Assembly (NCBI RefSeq): GCF_000801105.2
Contig: NW_026615392.1
Coordinates: forward strand, 1-64,000
Reading direction: 5' to 3'
Length of the DNA: 64,000 nucleotides
Origin: Raphanus sativus
Lineage: Eukaryota; Streptophyta; Magnoliopsida; Brassicales; Brassicaceae
The position numbers were made by a program, and so were the translations under genes. Shown piece after piece: positions 22,281 to 33,112 of this stretch. Under the pieces are notes generated by a model. The model did not search any database, was not told the origin of the DNA, and saw only the letters and a list, made by a program, of their open reading frames with translations. Numbering within the stretch: the stretch's first letter is position 1; each line of letters begins with the position of its first letter.

Positions 22281-23882
22281 TCATAACTTATACCGAATCC
22301 TGAGGAATTCCCAGTAATAGTTTAGCATATGATCATCAGGTTTCACGCAATCCCACTTCCCATTACAGAATATGGCATATGCATCCGCTGCATACCTATG
22401 AATAATTCCCTTATAAGCATCTCGAGCAAAAACTCTTAAAACAGAAATAAACTCTTCAGATTTTTTGAGTATTCAAAGACTTACTTTCCAACTCCATGCA
22501 GTTGAGTGACATGAGTCCAGCTCTCTTGAAGATACTCGAGAGAAAGCCGTTGTATCATTTTGGCTCTCTTCTTCTGTAGTCCAAGAGGTGTTATCAGAGT
22601 CTCTATCTCTTTCTCTTCGACTTGTGTAGCAGTCATTGCATTAGGACACAGCGCAAACAGGTCTGATATCACCCTTCGCGCCTGCAATAACGTTTAGAAA
22701 AATCAAATGACCAACAAGTACGCCTTTTCTTCTTACTGCACTCAACAAGAGCAAGCAGTTCCAGTCATGTCTGAATCAATTACTCATTTAAACAAAAGAC
22801 TTGCATTACATCTACTTCTTCTGAGACAGTCAAACTGAAAGATTCAAGCCAACATAGGTCTCACTTCCTACTCTCTAGCAAATTTTGGGTTCTCTCAGAA
22901 TGATTACAAGTACTAGTTGCTGTCAAACTGATCGAGAAGGTATGCAACAAGTAAATGGAAAAACTTAACCAACTTATTTTGAAATGCTCCTAAAAAGAAC
23001 TAAAATTATATAAGTTCAGTAAAGATACAGAACCTGGGCACCAGAAGTTTTGTTGAGAAGCATACATATGACCAACACCCGCCATGGATCATGCCAGTGA
23101 TCTTCTTGAAGTAGATTACATGGAGAACGTGGAGGCACCCATGTGTTATCAGGCGTTTTCCGCAGGTATGCCTCATCAGTCTTCTGACGCTTAGAGAGTG
23201 AAGGGCTCACAAGAGGAGTTTTCCTCACCCTTCTTGATATCTCCTTTTGTGATTCATTTACTTGGATTCCATCCGCAGACAGGCCATGGAAATATCTTGA
23301 AACTTTCGCGACCTTAAAATGTTGACGCAAATCTCTTGGCTGTTCTGAAACAGTTGATCCCTGGAAATATGGAGAAACTTTTCGGACATTAGGTAGAGCT
23401 TTGCTGCATCTTTTCCTAGGTTTTCTTCCACTTTGAGAAGCAAAGTTGTCAGAATCACACGGTGAACTAGTTGCTCCCTGGAAGTATGGAGAAACTCTTT
23501 GGACTTTAGCTTTCCTAGTACAGCTTATTCCACTTTGAGTTTTAGAAGAAACACTATCAGAATTACACCCTTGTTTGTGCTGTTCTGAAACAGTTGCTCC
23601 CTGGAAGTACGGAGAAACTCTTCTTACTTGAGTCAGAGATTCACTACATTCTTGCCTTCCGTGAGATTCATCATCAAAAGGTTGTTCCTTTACAGTGTTC
23701 CCTGAAGTAACAAGATTACATCCAAACCCATTGCATGTCTTCCTCTTCCCACCTTTATAAGTACACTCAGACAACAAATCATCCAAACTTGTAAACTTCT
23801 CCAGGCAATTAAAAAACGAGCGACTCTCATCGGAGCTGGATCTGTCGTTTAAATGGTTAGGCGAGGCCCCACGAGTCCTCAT
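22281..23882 (-). CDS. MBD4L: MBD4-like HhH-GPD DNA glycosylase, left-arm copy
   Basis: Homologue of plant MBD4-like glycosylase, a nuclear base-excision-repair enzyme that removes uracil or thymine from G:U and G:T mispairs. Exons: 23882-23034, 22681-22485, 22395-22281, with GT/AG introns and kept phase, giving 386 residues. The HhH-GPD domain spans about residue 262 to the end: [17 protein letters not shown], hairpin QLHGVGK (343-349), and the catalytic Asp in KPDDHMLN (D370, matching the known Asp of mammalian MBD4). The N-terminal part holds four repeats of V-x-R/K-VS-x-YF-x-G (86-95, 127-136, 166-175, 191-200). No methyl-CpG-binding domain is seen, as is usual in plants. Compared with the right copy, ten bases are lost upstream, so the first ATG now opens a 4-codon frame whose TGA overlaps the start used here. 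Otherwise it is intact and the better candidate for function. Confidence 0.85.
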
Positions 23883-24695
23883 CACTGAACTATCATATGA
23901 AAAACGATTCCTTCAGTTAAATTGGATACCGACTCATACTACAAAATCGAAACTTTCACCTGGATTTGGAAGATTCTGAGTTTGCTTGGCAACGAAGAGC
24001 GCCTAATCGAGGAGCTTCTGTTTCGGTGGTGAGGAAAAAAGATCATTTGATTTGTTTTAATACAGGGCAATTCTCCTAGATAAACCATTAGTTTTTGTAG
24101 AGAAAACAAAAAGAAAACAACCAAAATATTTTATTTAGTAGGTACAATGACTTTAATACCCTAGATATATGTATATAAATAAAATGAAAAATAAATAAAC
24201 TTTTTTATATTTCAGATTATGTTCTCAGATTCAAATTTTTTTATAATTTTTTTCTGGAAAATCGAACTTTTAATTTTTTTTTCCATTTTTTATAATTCGA
24301 AAATACTTTTTGAAACTATTTTTTAAATTTTTATTTTCAAAATTTTTTACCTCTTTAGGGGATCAGTGGGAGTGTAACTTTTAAAAATTTGAAGAATTTA
24401 TAGATTTTATTGCTGTCGGTTTAGTGATTCTTACAGTTTTAATTAATTTTTTGTTAGTGGTGTGACGATTTTATGATTCTCTTTAAATCTTTAGTTATTG
24501 GTTTAATGATTTTGTAATTCATTGTAGAATCTTTGTTATTCAAAAAGTTGAGTATTTCTAGATTTTGCAATTCTATTAAATTATTGTGTTATTGAAACAT
24601 TGATTCATCACATTTTAACTCATCATTCGTTACTTTCAAAATACTAGAGTTATAGACAATATTTTCAAAGTTTGGATAACAAAACAAAAAAAACA
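23883..24695. other. 5' region of MBD4-like gene (left)
   Basis: On the minus strand this holds the likely 5'-untranslated exon, ending CTTCCAAATCCAG at about 23961, then GTGAAAG as a plausible intron donor, and AT-rich upstream sequence up to the Helitron at 24696. No separate gene is seen. Confidence 0.5.
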
Positions 24696-27072
24696 TCCCT
24701 TATATTAAAAGAGAAACATTTGAAAAATTGTAACCTCAGTTTTGTAATAATTAAAAAAGATCCCAATGCTTAGGTGTCACTCAATAGGTAGTCAATTACA
24801 TTTAATTGAAAAATAAGTAGGTCCACATTCAATTTTTATATGTTGTTAGATACATTAGTTGGTTAAACTATATGATATGATGATATAATATGATATTTAT
24901 GATAGAAGCATTTATGATTGTTCCGCGAGATATAATTACTATTTTATTTTCTTTCCTTAAATAAAACCTACGGAATTACCATAAATGACTAATATATATA
25001 TGACAATTAATTTTTCTAATAATAAAGATTTGATAACAATTTATATCTCTTCCATCATTTTTTGTTTAATTTTATATTATTAAAATAAATTAAACAATCG
25101 AATTAGCTATAAAATTAAAATTTAGATTTTTTCGTATATGTTATATTTTGAATTTTAAAAAATGACAATAAATGACTAAAACTATTAAAATTATTATGTT
25201 AAAAATTAATGATCAATGGTTTAACACTTTTATTATGAAAAGATACACATGATTTTAAAACCATATGAGTAAAAAATATTTTATATATATATTAAACTAT
25301 ATACCATATAAAATTATTCTACTTGAAATAATAAAACCCGACTATATCATATTTTGCTCTACCACTATTTTACGATTTTGACATGTTGGGCCACAGATAT
25401 TTCTCTTACATATTTCTTCTTTGTTAAGAATATTAATAAAAGATCATAGTGCAATACTTTTATACATTGCTTTTATAAGTTTCGAAGAAAGACTCATGAT
25501 AAGTATAATGATATTATCTAACCGTCATCTTTTTGTCAACTCTAACATTCGTTTTACCTTTACAGTATACGTTTAGAGTATTGTTGTTTCATAAAACGTT
25601 CATTATGAGCTTAATCTTTTTGTCATAGCTTAAAGTAATATTTAAACACAAATTTATGCTATAAATTTATAATATATAGACTGTGCTCATAACAAACTTT
25701 TTAATGTTACTGAATAACAAGTTTAATTTATATTAACAACATGTTATTCAATTCAATTCAAATATTAACGATAATCCCTAAAACCATAACTCTAAATCTA
25801 AACTATGTACCATTTATTAAACGTTTATAAAACAAGAAAATCATTAACACTAATGATATTTTCAAAGGAAAAAATATATTTGAAATAGGAAAATCGGAAA
25901 ATATTACAATATATAAGCTTAAGATAATACCCGGAGTTTATAATTTGTATTTTGAAATTAAGCTACCCAATTGGTTTTCGGTTTGATTTCAATTTTTAGG
26001 TTTCAGAGATATATGATATGTTAGGCAATTTATAAAATTCAGTTTAATTTTGGTTTCGTTTTTTTCAGTTTGATTCGCGATTCCGGGTAAATGTGCTCAA
26101 ACCTATACTATCTGATATAGAAATTCATTTTTAAATATTATTTTAAATTTGGAATCTGCGCTTTTAAAGCTCTTTTGGGTATTTACATAGTTTATACTAT
26201 TAAAAAGACTAAAATTTTAATTACAAAAAATCATTTCGGGTTGGTTCATTTCGAGTATTTATATTCTTTTTGGTTTAGGTTTGGGTTGGTTCATTTCGTT
26301 CCATGTTGATTTGGGTCCATAATTCAAATACCTTCAAAATACCTGTAATTTTCGGATACATAGCGGATCCAGATTTTGTTTGGATATTTAGGACCCGAAA
26401 AAGACTTGAAATACCTAAAAACCAAAAAGAAAATACTGAAACATGGAAAAAGACCCGAAACCCGAAACAAATACCCAAAAGATATCGAACTACCGAAAAC
26501 GACTTAAAATCATACTTGAAATCTGATCCGAGGAAACCGAAAATATGAAAATTGTTTCTAAATACCCAATATAGGGGTTTATAATTTAAATTTTACTTGA
26601 GGCCCTTAACTAAAATCGAAGCCCTAACTTAAACTTATAAAGTATTCTAATACCAAAAACAATATCTAAAATACTTAAATATATCTAGCATACACAAAAT
26701 GTTTCAGATACTTGGATATCCGGTCATGTCTCACGTAGGATATTGACTCGAAAAGAAACATGCAGATCAAGAAAAACGAATATGTATTTTGCCCTGGACC
26801 CGAACCCAAACTGTCCCTATATTTCCAAGTTGATTTCAATTTTATTTTACGGGTGAGGTAAAATATCCATACATAAGAGAGAGTTACGTAAGATGTACAT
26901 ACAAAATCATAGATAAAATAATTCATAAATTATATAATTTCAGATAAATTCTCTAATTGGATATAATATGACTTTGTATCATAATAATGTACAACAATTT
27001 CAAAATACCAACTCACAAAATTTATTTACAATCCAAAAGACCCGCGCTTTCGAAGCGCGGGTCAAGAACAAT
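24696..27072 (+). mobile_element. Helitron with degraded 3' end (left arm)
   Basis: Begins TCCCTTATATTAAAAGAG after A (24695-24696), the usual start of crucifer Helitrons. The 3' hairpin GACCCGCGCTTTCGAAGCGCGGGTC (parts of 27039-27063) is perfect, but the expected CTAG is replaced by ACAA at about 27068-27072. A CCGAAAC-rich patch lies at 26390-26520. No protein is encoded. Confidence 0.6.
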
Positions 27073-28056
27073 ATTATAAACTTATTAATTTTTTCTCATT
27101 TAAAATTTTGTTATCAATGATTTAAATATTTTGTTATAAAACGATATGAATGATCATTGAACCGTATGATTATGAAGTTTCATTTAATAAATAACTATAT
27201 AAAATATAATATATAAAATATACTATTCTTAGAAATTTTTTTGGTCCATCTTAACTTATATTACACTTTTTATTAAACTAACTATCGAATTGATAAATAA
27301 TGTACAAAAAATAATCTCACACTTTCCTTAAATAAAAGTTATGAAATTACCTAATATGATTAACGTATATATGAAAAGTAATTATTATGAATAATGAATA
27401 TTTGATAACAATTTTGTATCTTAGTTCTTTTATTATTTTATATTATTAAAAGATATTAAACAATCACATTAATTATATAATAAAAAATTTAATTTTTTAT
27501 TATATGTTATATTTTGAATTTTTAAAAATATTTATAAATTATTAGAAATTTGAAGATCTCACTTTAAAAATTTTGTGATCAATAACTTAATTTGTTTTGT
27601 TATAATAAGATACAAATAATCATAAAATTGTATTAATATGAATTTTTATTTAATAAATATTTAAATTAAATAATATAATATATATATATATATATACACT
27701 AACGATTTAAAGCAACAAAATTGGCTGCATCAATTTTAGTCGTTCAATTGAAACCTTTCAAAACTATGTGGAAGACTAAAGTTAAAGTAATTCAGTTTTG
27801 AAAATAATAAGATGATGGTTCTAAAATCATTAAAATGGTTCTCAATGATGTGAAAGTTAAGTATTTAAAAAAATGTAGAACAGGTTTTTGTAATAAAAGT
27901 GACTTATTGACCACATTACAATTTTATATATATATATATACTATATATATATAAAGAGGGTGATAAAAAATTTTAAGCCCAAATCGATCAGGCTCATCAT
28001 AAATTCAAAATAGATTTTGGTCCACAATTACAATTACAAATGTTCAACCCAACATA
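27073..28056. other. Remnant of a related Helitron, AT-rich
   Basis: 27290-27540 aligns loosely with 24950-25170 (TTTCCTTAAATAAAA, GATAACAATTT, TATGTTATATTTTGAATTTT), so it is an older copy of the preceding element or its host. A TA tract lies at 27930-27955. No gene is seen. Confidence 0.45.
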
Positions 28057-30125
28057 TCCCTTATATATATTAAAGGAAAAGCATTCTAAGAAATGTGTTC
28101 ACACTATAATGGATACTAGATTTTGACCCGCGCTTTCAAAGCGCGGGTTTATTTTTGGTGAAACTTTATATAATCATATTTATATAATCCGTCTTGTATA
28201 TGCATTTATATAACCCGTTTCATATATGTATTTTATATCCGAGTTTATTTTTGGTTAAAACTATATTGTAGATGTATTTTTAGGTTTTTAATTTTAAATT
28301 AGATATTTTAAATATAAATCAATATAACAATTTCATAGTTTTGATCGGTGTTTTGAAACCCGACTCGGACCTGCCGTTGAACGGGTTACCGGTTGGTAAC
28401 CCGATATTTTTAATATTGTGATTTTTTTTACTGATAAGGTAAATTCGGTGATCATAAGTTGGAAATTTGTTTAAAATATATTTATATTTTTCAAAATTGT
28501 TTTAAATGATAATCATTGTTGTCAAAATTAATAATTTTAGAATTAACTAAAATCTTAAAGAATAATCAGCATGCTATTATTGAATTTAAATAACTTACCA
28601 GTCTAACCAAACTCATAACGGAACCAAACGACTTCACAGGAAAAATTTAGTTATGTTCGGCAATTTTCAATCCTATTATCATTTCGAATCAGAAAATAAT
28701 CAATAGTATATAAGATTAGATTTAGGAAAAAGCGGTTTAAAACCAAACGATTAAATAGTTTAAAAAACGACGCAGTTTCAAACATGACTGGTTGGAAAAA
28801 TACTAAAACGATGCAATATCAAACATGAAAATAATTACAGCCCGAAATTGAATTAGGAAACCGGCGCAGAATGTCCACAATACCTTTAATGAATACAAAA
28901 GAAAGACTCTTTAGTAAGGGTAAAAAGAGTAAAAATACCAATATGCTTCTGCTTTAATAGTATAGATGTGGCATTCTCACAATGATTTGAGAATGAGCAT
29001 TCACACTCTCATAAATGTTTTCGCACTCTATATATATGTGTTCAAACTATGTATTTTATGTTTTGTTTTTAATATAAAATTCACATGTAAGGTTCCAAAA
29101 AATATGAATTTAAAATCTAATTCTACAATAGGATAATAAGACGATAAAAACAATCAAAACCAACTAATATCCAAATTAGGGCTGTTCAATATGCTAAAAT
29201 CAAAGAGTACAGCACCAAACAGAAATAGATAATATGTTATTTTTGTATATACCATCGTAACCAAATGGATGTGATTTTATAAAAATCGTAGGATTTGGAA
29301 ATGGTTTGATTTATAACCGATTAAATTTAAACATGTAAACATGTATATATTTATAATGACGCATGAATATCTATTTGTTATATGAGTTGATCTATAATTA
29401 TAATTTATAAATGACTTGAATGACTTGAATTATAATTAAGTAACAATTTAGTGCAAGTGTGGTTTCTTATTTTTTTAGTCTTTCTTTTTTGATCTTTTTG
29501 CTTTATTTTAACAATAACTAAACTGAAGTAAAGATTATAAATTTGCTGGACAACAATTAGTTGGAATTCTTTACAACTTTTTTTATCTTTAAAAAATAGA
29601 GTTGCGTTCAATCGAAGACATATTAATTTGATGAACACTAAATATGGAAGAATAGAAAAGCTTTTATTTCATGCTTTGTTTTGTTTTTTATTTTTATTTT
29701 CAAAATTTAGAGCTTTGATATTAATTCTAGATTTGATTATTTTATTAGATGATAGAAGCATTTTTTGTTTTTATTCTTTTATTTAAATATATAATATTTT
29801 TTATAAATGACTTTTTGACAACATAACTATAAAATTCGTATAGTATATAATATGATCTCAAAGTAAATAATTATGTTTTTTGGTATAAAACCGAATAAAC
29901 TAAAAACCGACGGTATGTAAACCAAATCGAACCGAAGTAAATATGGATTTAGATTAGTAGTTATATTTTACTAACCAAACTATCGAAAAAACCGAACCAA
30001 CCGAAACCAACCCGATATCCGGATTTAACACCCCTAATCCAAATGAAACCGAACTATTATTTTATTCTCCAAAATATAATAAAAATAACAATTTCATCCC
30101 GCGTAAGGCGCAGATCTTATCCTAG
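28057..30125 (+). mobile_element. Helitron, host of a nested opposite-strand Helitron (left arm)
   Basis: 5' end TCCCTTATATATATTAAAGG at 28057 after A; 3' end GATCTTATCCTAG with CTAG at 30122-30125 before T, preceded by a weak GCG/CGC hairpin. Another Helitron (28116-28966) is inserted near its 5' end. A degenerate AACCGAA-rich patch lies at 29890-30030. The short frame at 29405-29638 is identical in both arms but is not gene-like. Confidence 0.65.
28116..28966 (-). mobile_element. Nested Helitron, minus strand (left arm)
   Basis: On the minus strand it starts TCTATACTATTAAAGCAG at 28966 after A and ends with the hairpin CCCGCGCTTTGAAAGCGCGGG followed by TCAAAATCTAG, with CTAG at 28119-28116 and T next. 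All terminal rules for a Helitron are met. 851 bases, no gene. Confidence 0.85.
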
Positions 30126-31160
30126 TAAATTTATTATTCCAATAAAAATAAAGAAAATCATAGCTATATAAAGGAGAGATTGAACGATGACATCATTATA
30201 TAAAGCAAAATGAGAAAACCCAGATTTTTCATATCATATAATATGTCACCGTTAACGTTTACATATCCCTTCCAACACTTTATTCACATACTAATTATAT
30301 GAAATTTTTGTAATAGAATATATTTGTATAATCACTCTACATAAACATTAAGAAAATTTAATATAAAACTATAAAAAGTCCATGATAATCAGTAAAACTT
30401 GTGTGGATTCCATAAATATGGATGCACATGAAAACTTTCCAATTCTTTTAAAATCTATCAACTTTTCAAATCCATAAACTCTTCATGAATCAATCTCCCG
30501 ATGACCCCTCTTTAATAAAACATTTTGATCATTTTAATATTTGAAATCTATATTTCTGACAAAAAAAATTTAGTGCTATCCTAAAGTATTTCACTTTAAT
30601 ATATATATAATTTTTCTTAAAAAGTCTTTCAGATTAAAATATTTTTGGTTTTTTTTTGTTACATAAGGGTGTGCAGAAATAAAAATACAAAACATAACAT
30701 AACATAAAATAAATATAAAGACCCAAACCTAACCAGCCCAAACATGTATAACCTAAAAAATATCAACACCGAAACCACTCGCAAACCCTAGTACATCTTG
30801 AATAGGAGTCACCACCTCAAGCACACACTCGCCGAAAAATGAGATACCGCCAAGGCCACCTTGAAGCTAGATGAAGACGGAGACTGAGAAGGACCGACAC
30901 AAACCCTCACCGACAAAATCGCAACCCGAGAGAAACCAAGAAGAAAACCAAAGATCAAGCACTATGAAAGGAGAGACTCGTCGAGAGAGGAAAACGATAT
31001 TGAAGCCGAGCAAGTCGTCTCCTCCCGTTGCCGTAATCAGCCGCTGCCGTGACCGCTTTCAAGAACCAACCACTGTCCTCTAACGGCGAGCTTACTCATC
31101 GGCCCAGCAGTTCAAGCTCCACCTCCTAACCCTAAAGATTCACCACCTCTCCCTCCATCG
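30126..31160. other. Spacer with possible LINE 3' tail on minus strand
   Basis: AT-rich to about 30650. From 31160 back to 30650 the minus strand reads as GC-richer sequence ending in CACACCCTTATGTAAC and an A-run, preceded by ATGTTATGTTATG repeats. That layout suggests the 3' tail of a non-LTR element, but no reverse transcriptase is present. The frame at 30871-31083 on the plus strand is not supported. Confidence 0.35.
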
Positions 31161-32190
31161 CCGGTTTTGACTTTAGGAAGCTCAAGGGGTCACAAGGGTG
31201 GAAAGGGACTGCAGGGCCAAGAGGAAGCATGGAACCAGATCTCGTCCTCTAAATATTCGGGCATGCATAGCCATCGCCACCAAAAACCACCAGTGTTGTG
31301 GTCACTCAAATTGAGGTTCCCTAACTCCGCAAGGGTCCTACAACCAGGGCAGGCTTACGGGTCTTAAGAGATGGTTTCCCAAGGCTGTCCAAGAGATGAT
31401 AAATCAAGGTCTTAAACAGTTGCTGATCCAAGAGATGTCCGGATTAAAGATTGAAGATCCGACCAACCCAATAGAGGTTCAAGATCAGTCCAGTCCGATC
31501 CAGTTCTCTTCCATCGTCCATAACCGAACCGGCCTAATCATCTCTACATTCAATCTCGGTCCGACCACAAGTCCAATTGCTCCTGGTTTAGAGACTTAGC
31601 CGTCCATTCCATATAAGGTAAGCAGGCAAGGTACTCAATTATGATTTCTAACTGGTTTATTGTTTTTGGTTTGTGTTGGTTTTCTTTTAATTTCAATTAA
31701 GAACTTATGGAAATTTTTTTAAGTCCTTTTCTTTTCATTTTTGATTTGAGTCCAATAATTTCAAGGCATTGTTTAGCATTTACTTAGAGTCCAAGAGAGA
31801 GAGTCGGCCCTTTATTCTTTAGGCCTTATTGCTTTTGAGTTCAAGAAGAGTCCATGTTGTTTGCTTCAAGTCCCCTAGAAGGGCATATCTTCAGGTATTT
31901 AATCCCCACTATAAGCAGACTTGTATTTTTTTAACTTATGAAATATATGAGTCAGTTTGCCCCCTAGAGCAAAGAAAACCGTAAGCCTTCTAGTTGTGAG
32001 AAACGGCCAGGAGCAAAATCGGATCTTATCAAGATTTCCACCACCAAGCTTGTGGCGATTCCTCATTCCCTTTCCATCCACCGATCTTGCTTGAGAGAGA
32101 CACACGTCCAGCAAGCCAGATTCTATCTTCACTTCATCTTTCACCCACTGTTCTTGTTGAGAGACACACTTAATTTTTCTCCCTTTATCT
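31161..32190 (+). mobile_element. Decayed Ty3/gypsy 3' end with partial LTR (left arm)
   Basis: A frame at 31396-31599 (LIISTFNLGPTTSPIAPG) corresponds to the pol C-terminus of the gypsy at 48700-48867 (FIISTFNLGSESISHPTD). It is followed by LTR-like sequence, with GTCGGCCCTTT and TTGAGTTCAAG related to the LTR at 37125-37961. Both ends are lost. It predates the arm duplication because the right arm has it too. Confidence 0.6.
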
Positions 32191-32590
32191 ATAACATCGC
32201 CTAAAGGCGAGGGCTAACTTAGATCTTAGCTAAATACTTTCTTGGTCATTCATAGCTTAGATCATTTCAACAGATACACAACAGAATATTCTCAAACTAA
32301 TCATTGGTCTAAAACCAATCTAACATATGTTTGGTCGAATCACCTTAGCCTTGGTCAGTTTACTCTAATACCAATTAGCTTAAAGGTCAATCCTAAACCC
32401 AAACCAAGTCATACGAATTCGAAGTTCCATTCCTCTAAACCATTATATATATAGAAGATCTATACAAGTAATTGCTAGATCATACCTTTGCCACATCCAT
32501 GGAGCTTGTTCGCTCATCGGTCCTCAGGGTTCAATGAGCAAACCTTCGGGTCTAATAAACGGCCTTCGGGCCTAGGTAGGGGACCTCAGG
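32191..32590. other. Inner end of left arm, no gene
   Basis: Contains repeated short words around AACCTTCGGG and GGCCTTCGGG (32530-32590). Ends at the gypsy LTR that begins TGATACAAGCC. Confidence 0.5.
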
Positions 32591-33112
32591 TGATACAAGC
32601 CTAGGCTGACAAAGGCTGTATGATCCAAGCAAGAGAGATGGAGCCGATCTAGATCAAGAGGTGGTTCTTTTGTTTGATCTAATCAACCAAGAGAAACCGT
32701 GAGAGATGGAACCAGGGGAATGAAGTGCACCACACGAGAGATGGAGAGCTCGTGATACAACACGAGGAACCTTCAAGCCGTGGAGGTGCTGGTCTCACAA
32801 GGCTATGGAGGCGGCGAGTTCTTGAGAGAGAACTAGGTTTTCTTTGAAAGAAAGTTTTATAAAATATCAAGTGTGACCCCAAATGGTTTTAGACAAAGCA
32901 ATATAAAGACTCAAGGAACAAACTCCTTGTTATGAAAAGAAATACTTAAAAATAAACTAAGGTTCAAATATGGAAAGAAAGAAGCAATGAGTCTTCTTTA
33001 GTCTTGGACCGAGAGGCTTCAAGGTGATGTGTTAAGCTAGCTGTGGCCTCGTTAAAAACCTTCCTCTTGGAAAACCTCGTGGGACAAAACCAAGAACAAG
33101 GAAAAGAGCACA
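32591..33112 (-). repeat. 3' LTR of the minus-strand gypsy
   Basis: Starts TGTGCTCTTTTCC on the minus strand, as does the LTR at 46932-47457, and ends GGCTTGTATCA. Flanked on the left by TCAGG, a possible target duplication whose partner is lost. Confidence 0.75.

Larger units (their letters stand above)
18018..32590. repeat. Left arm of giant inverted duplication
   Basis: The reverse complement of this segment matches 51312-64000 nearly base for base over long stretches, for instance all of MBD4-like exon 2 (22485-22681 against 61811-62007) with no difference. The outer limit is set only by the window end at 64000, so homology may start further left. The inner limit at 32590 is the insertion point of a gypsy LTR. 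Differences are a 2455 bp piece present only here (19259-21713), small indels, TA-repeat lengths and patches in the glycosylase gene. Confidence 0.95.

Noticed and set aside
26275..26926. Short frames near the CCGAAAC-rich patch
   Set aside because: They are translations of a degenerate low-complexity repeat and change freely between the arms (frames of different length at 57405-57636).
29405..29638. 77-codon frame identical in both arms, possible small conserved gene
   Set aside because: It lies in the AT-rich body of a Helitron and is identical only because the arms are; composition is not coding-like.
32190..32225. TCGCCTAAAGGCGA hairpin followed by CTAA as a Helitron 3' end
   Set aside because: The spacing is too short, the next base is C and not T, and no matching 5' end is seen; it is also inside the decayed gypsy region.
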